Shown here: piece after piece, positions 49,601 through 62,300 of the stretch
Layout of the letters: each line of letters starts with the position of its first letter
How positions within the stretch are numbered: the stretch's first letter is position 1
NCBI GenBank assembly: GCA_026874595.1
Contig: CM049316.1
Coordinates: forward strand, 57,049,676-57,113,675
Direction: 5' to 3'
Length of the DNA: 64,000 bases
Source of the DNA: Sipunculus nudus
Taxonomy: Eukaryota; Annelida; Sipuncula; Golfingiida; Sipunculidae
Program-made: the position numbers and the translations under genes
The notes under the pieces: model-generated
Seen by the model: only the letters and a program-made list of their open reading frames with translations
Database searches by the model: none
What the model was told of the DNA's origin: nothing

Positions 49601-50680
49601 GGGCGTAGCTATAAGTAGCTTTTCAGACAAGCAGAGATCACACTTCCTAGTCCCACAGAAGTAAGGTGCTGCCTTGGCAGATATTTCCCAGGAGAGCTTG
49701 TAATTGATATTGTTGTCTTTTAGTGACCAAATATGTTTAGACAGTTCAGTATTTTTAGCGTGGGATCTGTTCCGAAAGGATTGCTTGTGGTTATTGTATC
49801 TTGTCTTGAAGTCACCTTCAGTACACCCTATGTAGTGTTTCACGTCATTGTCTGTTATAACTGTTGCCTTATAGACAATGCATTTCAGCTGACATTGACC
49901 ATTCATAGGACATTTGTCTTTTTTACGGCAGTTACATTGTTTGTGAGGTACATTCACAGCATTGTCAGTATTTAAAACCTTCATATTATGTTTGCTGACC
50001 AGGTTAGCCATGTTGGGTAGACAGCTATAGCTAATTTTCAAATTGTTCCTGTTGAATAACCTGTGGTACCTGTGATGTTGAGGGAAGTGTTTTTCAACTA
50101 GTTTCATGAATTGTCTGCCAATGTTGGTTTTTACATGACGGCTGTAGGGTGGATTAAACCATATTATTTTCCTTTTCCTGTTTCTTTTACTTTTCACTGT
50201 GGGTTCAACATATTTTAAGCTTTCTGAGAAACCGCTTTTCGCTAAAGCTTTGTCATACATGGGTTTGGCTTTCATAAATAGCTCTTTATTGCAGGAGTTG
50301 TCAGATACACGTTTGCTGATCATCATAGGTATCTGCCTAATGATAGCTGGGGGGTGATTGGATTGTGCGTGGATATAGAGAGGTTCATTGTTCGGTTTTC
50401 TGTAAGGGTAGAAGATGTCATTTTGGAGGTCAAATGTTACGTCTAAGAAATCTGTGCAGGTCAGGTTAGTTTCAATGATTATCTTTAACCCAACATTGGA
50501 AAAGAGTTTGATCATTTTCTTACGGGTGCTGTCTGCTTTGGGTCCAGATATGTTTGGGAAACAACCTAAACCGTCATCACGATACAGGCCTAGAGCATTT
50601 TCACCAAATTCCTTTTTCAACATATCTAGGATGTATAAACCAACAATTTCGCATAATTCAGCGCCATCAAAGTTTCCCAT
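49496..50680 (-). CDS. Penelope-like RT (C-terminal part) with GIY-YIG endonuclease
   Basis: 394 aa from the first Met. The frame is open a few codons further upstream, to the (TA)n junction, so the protein is N-terminally truncated. RT remnant: DVTMGNFDGAE and the catalytic box LYRDDGLG (residues 32-39), then FLDVTFDLQND, PYRKPNNEPLYIH and SNHPPAIIRQIP. A Cys-rich segment CNCRKKDKCPMNGQC lies near residue 250. The GIY-YIG nuclease follows: IVYKATV, HYIGCTEGDFKTRYNNH and ELSKHIW, with CDLCLSEKL after it. This RT-GIY-YIG order is the canonical EN+ Penelope-like architecture. A homopolymer encodes eight prolines near residue 359. Without the RT fingers it is presumably inactive. Confidence 0.85.
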   Translation of the reverse strand: MGNFDGAELCEIVGLYILDMLKKEFGENALGLYRDDGLGCFPNISGPKADSTRKKMIKLFSNVGLKIIIETNLTCTDFLDVTFDLQNDIFYPYRKPNNEPLYIHAQSNHPPAIIRQIPMMISKRVSDNSCNKELFMKAKPMYDKALAKSGFSESLKYVEPTVKSKRNRKRKIIWFNPPYSRHVKTNIGRQFMKLVEKHFPQHHRYHRLFNRNNLKISYSCLPNMANLVSKHNMKVLNTDNAVNVPHKQCNCRKKDKCPMNGQCQLKCIVYKATVITDNDVKHYIGCTEGDFKTRYNNHKQSFRNRSHAKNTELSKHIWSLKDNNINYKLSWEISAKAAPYFCGTRKCDLCLSEKLLIATPPPPPPPPGSLLNSRAEILSKCRHQNKFTLKYFKT

Positions 50681-50705
50681 GGTGACGTCAAAACTAGTAT
50701 GATCT

Positions 50706-50715
50706 TATATATATA

Positions 50716-50788
<73 letters not shown>
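50706..50788. repeat. (TA)n tail between the two Penelope copies
   Basis: About 40 TA units. On the minus strand it lies between the hammerhead-bearing 3' end of the upstream copy and the truncated RT ORF of the downstream copy. Confidence 0.9.
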
Positions 50789-50789
<1 letters not shown>

Positions 50790-51440
50790 TGGAGAAAAAC
50801 AACATTGTAAATTCACAACAGTCCGTTTCACGGGATGCGACCCGATCATCAGGAGAATGTGGTTCGAATGAAGCTAACGGTGTGGTTTGAAAAGCCGAGA
50901 CTTTACGAGATTACGAGATTATGCTTTGTGCGATTCGGGTCGGGGGGGGGACATGTGAAAGACTGACACTGATCCTATTGTCCGATCGGGGGCACAATAG
51001 GGTTGGTCGGGGTACACGTGCGATATTTGAACGTTACAGGGTAAAGCGGTTTGTTGTTGTTTTAGTGTTTATATTTAATACAAAGATATTTGACCAGGAT
51101 GCACAATTAGCGTAGTAGCTGATTTCTAATAGGGTCCTGGGTATACAGTGAATATTTCAGTAGTATACACATATGATATAAAATACACATATACTATGAA
51201 ATACACAATATAAAAGGCAAATATACAATATAAAAGGCAAATATACTATACTCATACCAAGTTGACTCGACTCGATAAACTCACCATAGGGGGGGGGGGG
51301 GGGGTGAGCGGGCACGTTGAATATATGTACGGATGCTAGGTTTTCAAAACATTTCAGAGTGAATTTGTTTTGATGGCGGCACTTTGAGAGAATTTCAGCT
51401 CTTGAGTTCAACAATGATCCAGAGGGGGGGGGGGGGGAGC
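50789..51440 (-). repeat. Penelope pseudo-LTR-like repeat, upstream copy
   Basis: Homologous to 48853-49600 (see that entry). It includes the last codons of the ORF (SLLNSRAEILSKCRHQNKFTLK) and G runs at about 51289-51304 and 51424-51437. The match ends at the G run near 51437; the sequence to the right is not recognised. Confidence 0.82.
50803..50864 (-). ncRNA. Hammerhead ribozyme, copy B
   Basis: CTGATGA at 50852-50846, stem II CGGG/CCCG with loop TCGCAT, then GAAA. Stem III is ACG/TGT with one G-U pair and loop GAC. The cleavage-site U is at 50817 and cleavage is predicted between 50817 and 50816. Stem I is weaker than in copy A: AUUCUC against GUGAAU has one U-U mismatch. The core is intact. 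The two predicted cut sites are 1,934 nt apart. Confidence 0.75.
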
Positions 51441-51742
51441 CTTCCTTTAGCATGTTAAGTTCAGTGTTTTTTTTTAAATCATCCGCTACAACTGTATCAT
51501 TTACACACAGAAAAATGTGCTTGAATAGGAGCAGCAGTAAATGGGTATATGGTATATATTTCAATGACTGGTAATGATAAATATGGAGTGGGGGGGGGGG
51601 GGGGGGGGGTTAATCCACTTATCTTTGACTAGATTTTAATATCTGATCATCTGTTTCAATTTCATTGTAGGCTAATGCCAATAATGAAACAAAATAGTAT
51701 GATAGCAGCTATAGTCTGTGATGTGGCGTAAGACCGATATTT

Positions 51743-51780
<38 letters not shown>

Positions 51781-54736
51781 AGATCTTCAGGATCATGTGC
51801 TGAAAGCCCCTTAAACGAGACAAGTCCGTCGCCGATCAATATTTGCCCAACACAAAGTCAAAAACATTTATTACGTGCTTGGAGGCAGTCACCTGTGTAC
51901 CCATTATAACAACGCTACACGAAGAAGTCCTTCGTTCCAGGTCTCTCTACTGATCATAAAGTAAATAGACCCTGCCATTCGCTGTTGTAAGGATTAGTAT
52001 TCACATATTCAAAGGCTCAGCAAGAGGCGCCACCGTGCGTCTGTCTCTCTTTCCATCGCACTTTCCCCCTTCCATTCTTGCAGTTTTGCAGACACGTGCT
52101 TCATTCACTTATTCGGACCGGCGTAAAGTGTGTATTATCATTGCAAGATGTGATTTAGTTTTCCAGGTCTTTGACTTTAAAGACATATGAGATTTACAGT
52201 TACCGTATGAAGATTTCCAATGAAAATTACAACCGAATAACAAGCCCCGTAATCTCTTCTTCCTAGTTTTTATAAGTGACTCCTGTGGGCTTTTATTTTG
52301 TCGAGTAGCCTATAACACGACAAGGTACATTTGATGCCTATAGGGTTTTGATACACCTGCCCCTGAACCCTCTACGTGGAAAGCTCGAACGCATTCTACA
52401 CAGCACGTCAGTGGGCAGTGAGCGTCAATTTTTCTTCAATTTTTTAATACTATTTATTGATATTTATTTCATTTGCAACATATAAATATATACCCCCATC
52501 CCCCCTATTTTGACGCTCCTGTAAGTGAGGGGGGATTATGATCTTTGCACTTTGGCCTGTGGTACGCGACGTGTTTCAAAGCGTATTTGTCAGACATTTT
52601 TAAGGAATTCTATGTTGACAATACTCCTAAATCAGCAAGCACTCCCTCGTTTCTATCTACCCTCTGATATACGAGGGCAACATATACATGTACCAGTATA
52701 CTTATATACAGGTCCCTATTTGTTTGTCTGCCTGACTGATCGCAGAAAATAGTATTGGTTATTATATAAGTCTAAGTTTGAACAGTCAATTTCTTTTTTA
52801 AATGCATCTATATCTACACTATGTATTAGGAATTTAGAAAAATATGTGAGGTCACTCCCATATTTGAACCTGTTTTAATCAAGATTCATCTCGACCTTCA
52901 CAAAAAATTCACATGTAGGCCTATATAAATCCATCAATCAATATGTCAATTCGGAGATATATTAATATAATACGAACAGATACAGTCAACAAATATTCCT
53001 TGTTTCATATCTATATTTGAGATAACCACCAGTAGTCCTTATACTTCATAAAGATAAATCTGATTTCCAGACGCGGATCCGGGGTTGGGTGGAGTGAGGG
53101 GTTAGAAGTCGAGAAATTCCGCCCATGCTCTGGGCTTGTATTTTTCCACCAAGCAACTGTAATGAATTATGGCACAACAATTCACACAGTACTCTAAATA
53201 CACTGTTTATCATATCACACTATATTATTCTAGGCCTATATATTATTATAATTTTGTAGTTGACTCCCGTCAGCGTTTGCAGTGGCCCATAACATTGCGT
53301 GGCTCATTCCAACATATATGTCATTACTCACTCCGACACAAAGGTGACAGGGGATAATGTGATTGGCCGTGTTTGTGCGTGCACCTGAGCCATACATGTT
53401 CTGTTCAAGAAGTTCTGAAACTGTTAAGATTCAATTATGTGGAAGGAAAGGCCATCAGCTAAAGAAGTAAAATTATCATTTTTTGACCGATCGGTGAAAT
53501 TAATATGCGGACCTTGTTCCAGATTATTCTATATTCGCCCCTCTCCCCTTCTGTCTCATGTCCCTTTCTGTACAACATCTAAAAAATAAATTAATTTGCC
53601 TCAAAGCGTAATCACTTCCTAAGTCAAACTTTCGTAAAAATCAATCGAAAACCTGAGATACCTTGTAAGGACACGGAAGGCACCTGATTTAATAGGCTAT
53701 CGTAAGTAACTGACGTTGTCTCGTAACGTCTGTGTCATCGAAGCTGAGAATAATAACATGTCATAGTGACATGCTGCCCCCGCACGTTTTCGCTATAATG
53801 GACAGGGGCAGCCCTAACATTATTCTATATGAAGGGAGTGTCAAAGGTTCCTAGGTTGGTTCTTGAATATTCTGTTCAGTAGAATCGATTGAGCCCACGG
53901 GCCCTTTCGCATCTTGTATATTTTAATTAGATATTTTGCATAATTATGAGCTAAATAAATCTTTCGCCGATATTGCCGAGGGTAGAAAATGTGAGGTTAG
54001 GTTAATATAGTAAGGGCTTTAATGTGTGTGTGTGTGTGTGTGTGTGTGTGGGAGGGGGGAGGGGTCTTGGGCTATCCAACCATTACAAAAGGAAATTTCG
54101 CTCTAGATCAAAACTTTTTTTAAGTCTTTATTGATTAACAATGCTATTTAACATAAAGGACATAAAGCAGATGAATGCCAGAGTCTTATAATCCATGGGA
54201 GTCGGTGCTATCTACCATACATAAAGAAAAATAATGAAAGTGATGCAAGCCGCATTTTCTTTTTTGTGCCACCTTTAATGAGCGGATAGATATCTTTTGT
54301 GATGGATTACATAACAGGAAAATCTCTAATGAAGGATTCAAGTTCTCATTTGCACCATCGATAAAATACAATAAATATATAAAGTGTATAATAAAAATGA
54401 AATATTTTTGTCCCTGTTTTTGTCTCCAGCAGTTCTATATTGAGTAGTTTCAAACATGAGCATCTGCTGTTTCGTGCTCGTTGACTTAACACCATATGGA
54501 TATCACAATCAATCATTTGCGAGTTTATTGATAAGCTTAAAATAATTAACCAAGGCGGCATTGATGCAGTCTTAATTGACTCTCTGGTCATCTATTGGAA
54601 TGGGACTCCTGACCGCCTAATGTAATGGGAACTTAGTTAGGACGAACTGCAAAGAAAAAGGAATCTATCAAATCGAATTTAATTCGTGTTAACTCACTTG
54701 CAATTAAATTAGCAGATTGTACATTTCCGAAATTTT
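51441..54736. other. Intergenic DNA, no gene recognised
   Basis: Contains a G run at about 51590-51609, (TG)n at about 51747-51776 and 54024-54050, and otherwise AT-rich unique-looking sequence. Short ORFs at 52525-52752 and 53169-53357 have no recognised motif. Confidence 0.5.
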
Positions 54737-54742
54737 TTTATT
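54737..54742 (-). terminator. Candidate poly(A) signal of the HOIP-like gene
   Basis: AATAAA on the minus strand, about 118 nt after the stop codon at 54860-54862. This is a reasonable 3' UTR length. Confidence 0.55.
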
Positions 54743-54859
54743 AACATTATATATGACAACAAGTTTATACATATATATTGTTAAACGGAGCGTCCTTGAT
54801 GTGTCATATGCACCATTTTAACTATTTACTTAAAACATTATATGACCAAAAGCTGAGAG

Positions 54860-56303
54860 TTAACTTGCCTCCTGTAAATAGTCTTCGGCTATATCCCGTG
54901 GTTCCCTGTTAAATTCTCTTCTCAGAATTACTTTCAGCTGTTCAGGTGTCATTACATATGCAGGATCTATCCCGTTGTCCTTTATAAGCCTCAACAGGTA
55001 CATAGTGTAAGGCTCACTGAAAATCAATCAGACATTGGTTCTGTAACTCAAGGTTATATAAGATAGAATGCTACGAAAATCTAGTTGTGAATTATCGTAT
55101 ACAGCTCTTCAATGTCCAGTCGCATCAACAAGCAACCTGTTTCACTTCTTTTAGATAAACAATAATGCACTTTAAAGCCATTGACTGGAACCCAGCTATG
55201 TAGCTTGGAGTTATCTACGTCACAGTAAATTCAGGGGCAAGTCCAGGATATTGGAAAGGGGAGGGTCAAGGAAGACTGAAAGAAGACCTAAAAAGAGTTC
55301 CTCTGGTCAGGAAGGAGGAGGTCATGGTCGCAAAATTTGGTTTGAAACCCTTAAAAAAAGGTTGTTTCGGCTCAATAAAAGAAAGGAACGGGTCTTGATC
55401 CCCCCCCCCCCCCCCCCCCCCGGATCCACTACTGGTTATAGGTTAATCGTACCAAGGAGCTGATACAGCCTTGTAGATCGGTGTAATGCACTAACTCAAT
55501 TTTGCAAATCGGAGTTAAGAACTGACACTGTGATGCAGTTGGGTTGTATGCAGTCTCAGATTTGTAGTTCGGAGTTGCAAATTGACACAGTTGCGAAAGG
55601 GGTACACAGTGGCAAGGTTTCGTTACTGAGCATTACACATTGACATGGATGTGAAGTTCGTATTAAACATTGAGTAGCTGTAATTGCGACACAGAGAGCA
55701 AGTACATTGGCGTGTCTGTGGTGACAAATGCGTTTACTCACCACAGTTGAGTCCCTTTCACAGCTTCATCTTTTAGAACATCCTGATTACAGCCACGCGT
55801 CTTAGCCTCATGTTCCAACCAATCTACGTACCCAAGATGCTTCACTTTGTTTTTCTGTTTAAATGTATCATTTTATGTAAATATTTTCATGCCACAGCGA
55901 GGAAACAACATGATAAAGATATGTTTTCTTCAGAGTACATGCTTCCTTCATAAATTGCATAACAAAATTATGTAATTTCGATGTACATATTTTGAATCCA
56001 CGCCTATGAAAATACAAGACACATCAGGACGGTTAATGAACGACATAAAAGTGCGTCCTTCGAATTAAAGCATCAGCACTTGAATATGAGATAATACCAG
56101 TATTTATTTATTACAAGCATATGTTATTCATATTCAGCGTAGGATATTCCATTCAGCGTAAATTACCTTATCTTCAGCAAGAAACTTACTTTCAAAAATG
56201 CTCTTATCTTTTTACGAGGACTCTTCCTAGCGTAGAAGATACAGTCACGTGGGTGGTGACAATGGGGATCCTTGGAGCAGTCAGCCGTCTTGGTGCAGCC
56301 CTG

Positions 56304-56370
<67 letters not shown>

Positions 56371-59300
56371 AATTTCACTTTACTTGACAGAAATTTTAGT
56401 GTTGATGTTGACTGATCCTACCAATTCAGTGAACGTGAAATTATTCTGATTTTACAATGAATTTGGTAGTACCATATCTAAATATCATGGAAATATTTGA
56501 TGAAATATTTGGTATTGAGTTTGTGCAACTGGATATGGATATGAATATGTTTGGCCTGTTTACCTGAACATAAGGCCCGTAACATCCATCACAGAACTGG
56601 AATGAGCAGGAGAAACACCTCCGCTGGGAGAAGGCTCCAAGATTAATGTCACATACCGAATCGCACTTCGGACAGTCTTAAATTAAGATAGTATTGTTAC
56701 TTGAGACAGATTCACAGATTTCAAAGATGAAGCATTTTCTTGAAACAAAGGAATAAAAGTACTTATCAGTTTTCATCATTTGCACAACATCCTAAAGGTG
56801 AATACATTTATTTTATCTCTATTTCTTTGACGTGATTCTGGTCAGCAAATGAGTGTTAACTGGACTACTTAAATCGTCTCATGTCTTGCAAATGTGAAGT
56901 AACTGAAATCTTTTGCGAGTCGGTTCTGGTTGCAGTTATTAAACATCAAACAAAACAATCCTTTTGGAGTAAAGTCTTTTTTAAACAAATGACTTCATGG
57001 CAACATGAATGTAATATTTTAGGGCATACATATGTTATCATCCTTCAGTGTTTTCGGGACGTCTGTTTGATGATCAGCTCCGTTTACCTGTCAGAAATAG
57101 AAGAGGACAACCACTGAAACATTAGATAACTGAGATATGATAATCTATATATGAAAAATACAGTAACAAAGAAAAGTAAAACTGAAAAAGACTTTTTTTA
57201 TCACTAAAAGCTTTCTAAAATTGCTTTTATACGAACTTATTGATAGCAAGTGACACTATCATTCATTTATCAATAAAACACTACAAAATATATGAATATG
57301 ACTATTTTCATATAACTTTTCCAGTAAGGATATTTGCTTCGTGCTTGTTCTCTGATAATAGGAGATTCCATATAGTGAACAATGTTTAAATATATAAGCC
57401 CTGAAATTTTAAAACATACATATCAGGAAATAGTGGGCGCCTATATTATTAATACTTGCGGTGCTTTGGGAATAGTGTTTTATCATTTTGTTGATGCAAT
57501 ACTTGAGTCTTAAATTCTCATAATATATAAATGTACATACAGTTTTAAATAATTGATATATCATTTTTATAAAAATCACGAAATATCTTCCCTTTTCCGA
57601 GTTAATTCACGCAGGTATGAAAAACATCAGTTCACCTCACATTCACTGCGAAATTTCTCTACACCAGGGACATTGATGCCAGATTCTTCCACGGAAGATA
57701 GATCAGTTTCATTCACAGGATTCCTGTCGTTATCATTCTGGTATCCTGACTTTGTGGGGACCGTTTTCCCAATGATGGAGTTGTAGCACATCAGGCAGAT
57801 ATTTGTAGTACCAGGGTTCATGAAGGTACATGTAGGACATTCCCTCTCTGTCGTGCTGTCGTTTGTATTTTGTGGAACCTAATGATATAAAATGAAACAG
57901 CGTTTAAAAAAAATACAGGGGAAAATGCGTCAAAAGAAAATAAGTACTGATGAAATATAAACAAATAATATAATGATTTAGGACACAGGAAGAAACCACA
58001 ACTATAAAACAAACGATTGCTGTCATCTGATGGCCTCATAAATGGAGGAAAATGTGAGTAAAAATAAAAAAAAACAGGTGGCGCCACTAGTCTCTAGAAA
58101 CTCATGAAACTATTCATGATCAGTGAACACACGAGGATTTTAGGACACCAGATGAAACTCGGTCTGTTGAGAAACAGGTACCACTGATGTTTTTTTATTG
58201 CAGTTTAAAAATATGGACAAAATTCATAAAATAAACAGAACAAAATATAGGTGGCGCCACCAGACTCTAGCAACTGATAAAAATGCACATGACCAATAAG
58301 CAAGACACAAAATATGGCAATCCATGCGTTAACTATTGAGATACTGAAGCTTTTTTGATAAAATTTTTAATTATTATTGATTGCACAAACAAGCCCTTAA
58401 ACCTGGAGAAAATGGGTCGCAGTAACCTGATATCAGGTTTCCATGGAAAATTTCGAAAAAGACCCTTGGATTTTAATTTAAATGTTTCTAGGTCAAATTG
58501 TTACGATTTGTGGCCTTTTAACGGACAACTAGTCTGGCCGTCCTGATGGGCGACGGACAAAGCGGGATAGATGTACCTTAGATTTATAATCAGCTGAGCT
58601 AAAAACTGACAGAAGAAAAAGTTACTTCCTATTTGACCAATTGTACAAAAACAGTGAATGTCTATGATTGGTTTTAAGAGAAAGTCTTGTCTGTAAACAT
58701 ACGGTTTCCCCTAGATCACTGTGATTCTTGTTGGTTTCCAGACTGTTGAAGCACATGTTGCAGACTGTGTCCTTGGGGGAGCTCAGAAAAGTACAAACTG
58801 GACATAAGACAGTTCCCTCCTTTACACCTGGCATCTGGAAACAATACTGATTACATGACACTTATTATTGAAAAACTTTCTTGTAATGCTTCACTATTCC
58901 AGTTATTCTTGGTTACTTCGTTAGGTGCCACCGTTAATGCTAAAAACATTCAATTTTAACAAACCAAAAACTACAAGTAATAATGGATTATTTCATTAGT
59001 AAATGCAACTTAACTGATATTGAAGTATAAAAGCGTTTGATAAAAAATGCGTAGAACGTAAATAAACCTCTAAACCAAATAAGCGTGTTGGTTGGTAATT
59101 TGGTTGACTAGGTTTCACAAACCTCAGTTTTATGACCTGGAGCTGCTGGTGAGTCTAGTGGTTCGGCACATGATATACATAGCTCCGCATCTGAGAGATT
59201 GATGAACTGACAATGTTGACACCTAAGTTCGTTTTCCATCCAGCTGTCACTTAATTCCTGAAGCATATAAATCAGCATTTACCTCTTTAGAATATTTACA

Positions 59301-62300
59301 CTGCCTTTTCCGACACTCAATTATATCAGGTGTATTTTACATTTACCTTCTTACAAAACCAAACCGTTGTTTCACGAAATGTAATATAATTACTTCTCAG
59401 TGCTACGTACTCCATCTGTCACAACGTGTAAAAACGGAACAAGACCCGCTTTTTATCTTTAAAATTTATTAAATAGTTACCGGGTTCAGGTCAGAATTCC
59501 CTTCCTCGCCAATTTGTTTCACTCCTGAGGTTTCAGAGGTAGGTGTATTTGACCAAGAGTTATATGACAAGGCGCTGTCTTGCTCAGAGACCTGCGATAT
59601 AGGCCCATCGGCAGGATCACTTGACCCACGATCACCTGTTTCGGTAAAATACGGCAAAGATGTCCCTGTTACATCTGGCACGGACGAAACTGGCTCGGAA
59701 ACTTGTGTTACAGGGGCACACTTTAAGGTAGGAATATTTGCCAAACACACATGTGGTACGTGGGCACCAGTCTCAGATGTGGCAGAAGAAGCAGGTTTTG
59801 GAACACTGTCAACAGGGTCACAATGAATGCTATCGACAATATCACATTGCTCAGAAGCACGGGAAGCTACATGAGCAGGAATACGAGAACCTAGATCTTC
59901 TGAATCAGACTGATTTACTCCAGTAGAATATAACTCGGGAGCATGTGAACCAGAATCCGGAGCAACCTTTGCACAATAATCCTGTTGAGCAGAATAAGCC
60001 TCGCCAGGAACACGTGACACGGGATTAAATGGCAAAGGAGCACGTGGCAAAGGATCAGCCATTACGTGACCACTAGTTTCAGGATCAGCTGCCTCGAGAA
60101 CAGTTGGTCCGGGATCCCCTGTAACTGGAACATGTACCACGGGATCATGTGACTCAAACACACGGGATCCATGTTCAGTTAATTCAGAACCAATTGAAAA
60201 AGTATGAACCTTCTCAAGAATATAAGACTCCTGAACCAATGTCAGAGGCAAATGCACAAGAGGATCAACTGATACAGGGGCAGGAGGCAAAGGATCATCT
60301 GCTTCGGATTCACGTGACACAGTATCAACTGACTTTGGAACATGTGTGAAAATCGCATCCTGCCTTTGGTCATGGGGCATCCTGACGTCTTCTTTGACAG
60401 GATCTTGGTATTTAGAATATGTCTCAGTTGTATTTTGCAGCTGAACCTCTTGAGCATGCTCAGGACAAGCTGTTTTTCCATACTTTGGGTCCATATAGTC
60501 TGTGCTGACAGCTTTGGAAGATAAGTGGCTGGTACCATGAAGTACAGTTCTTTTTGGTCTGAAGATAAACATGACTTTCATTCCTATATTAATGTTACAG
60601 TTTGCTAATCTGATCAGATAAAATTCATGTTACTTCATAAAACGAATTCGGTTGGATACAAACAAAAATTCAAAATCTCAAACCCTTTGATGTGATAAGA
60701 AGGAAGGAACACACACCATACTCACACACACACATATATATATATATTTATTCGATTTTATTATGATAATGCTCATCAAACAATTACTCATTCATTCTCT
60801 GCGGATTGTAGCTATAGCAAATCACTTACTGATAATGTAAAGGTACCAGGCGGCAAATCATGTCATGCATTACATGGTTTCCATTCAGGAAGCAGCACAG
60901 TTCAGCCCGAGCCAGAAACAGTTCTCCTAATAATTCCGTATTTTCGCCCTCCAGACTCAATGTCGCTTCCTGGTGGAGAAGACCTTCTGATGCTTCAATA
61001 CTATATCCAAAGAGGTTCAGTATTTTCATATGTCCCTATATTGAATGAAAATGTATATTTCATATTTTTAAAACAACACTGATGTTAGTATCAAGTTTAA
61101 TTCTATATTTCAATCCTAAAAATTTGCAGGGTTCTCAGCAGTTCATATAAACACATTTTGCGTTATTTCCTGATGTATTTTGAAAAACCAAGGGTATTTA
61201 TTCTCATATTCCTTGACTTTTCCCCTGGCTGGGAAAATGGAAACTCTTATTCCAGAATTAAAAATGTGTGAAACCTGAGCTCATGCATGAAAACTATACG
61301 TTTTACCTGAATTGTCATCAAATACGTCAGATAAGAATGATCCGCGAAGCTTATATAATCCCACATCTTTTTCCGCTCATCTTCCGGTTTCATTAAGTCA
61401 AGACCAATGGAGTACAAGTAATCCAGTGCTGCCAAGAGCCGTTGTCCCCAGTCAGAAGTCTGGAACGAGCAGATCTTCTTTATCTCAATTTGACCCAATC
61501 ATGGATACATGTAGGTAAATCGAGTAGTGAGCAGTGACGGTTTATTTGGTGATAATAAATGCATAAGCTATACAGGCTGGGAATCCGCGCCGGAGTACCG
61601 GAATATGCCGGCAATATCCGTGGAGGGCCGGCAAAATGGTGGCTTTTATTGCCCTATGTACGCTATGAATGAATGCATGAATGAATGAACATACATATTC
61701 TGGGAAACAAAGACTCAGGCTCGTATATTCCACTCATTCATACACAGTGGCGTCATTTATCTTCAAGGGAGGGGGGATGACTCGCAGGATCGTGAGGTGA
61801 CTCGCAATCGGGGGGGGGGGGGGGGATGGGGGGGGGGGGATAGGCGTTGAGGGTAGTCAAAATTTGGATAAAACAGACATATACATATATACCTTTAACT
61901 GTCCGTGTGGCATATCAAATGTATTTCAATTAAGTATAAGGTTTTAAAAAATAAGGTATATGTTAAGTCTAAACCATTTAGATATTAATATTTCATTCTA
62001 AACTTATAAATGGAACCAAAGTCTATAATTCTATTTATTTATATATTTCTTTTGAAATATACAAATATTATTTTCTGAAAAGTGGGGGGATGATTACATT
62101 GACCATCCCCCTTTGCCAAAAAGTTGGGGGGGGGGATATATACCCCCATCCCCCCCCCTTTATTGACACCCCTGTTCATATACACACAAACACACACACA
62201 TACATATATATATATATACACGTCATTCCTTTCATTATACAACACATTTGGGGAAATGTTGATGACCATGATAGTGATCATCATACATGATGATATACAC

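Larger units (their letters stand above)
48853..50705 (-). mobile_element. Penelope-like retroelement, 5'-truncated
   Basis: Minus-strand element with a combined RT/GIY-YIG ORF and a 3' region ending in a hammerhead motif and (TA)n. Upstream of the ORF (50706-51440) lies the 3' end of another copy in the same orientation, so two copies sit head to tail. The second is truncated at 50705, in the middle of the RT domain, against the first copy's (TA)n tail. Partial tandem copies that produce LTR-like flanks are a known trait of Penelope-like elements. Confidence 0.82.

Noticed and set aside
56163-56449. ORFs with long Ile-Tyr repeats
   Set aside because: Produced by (TA)n. Only the exon-10 part (GCTKTADCSKD onward) is real coding sequence. 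Similar ORFs at 50699 and 48751 are also artefacts.
56677-57635. Possible hidden RING1/IBR exons, including a 26-nt mini-exon near 57080
   Set aside because: No Cys-rich coding was found. The mini-exon has fair splice sites but breaks the frame in either usable phase.
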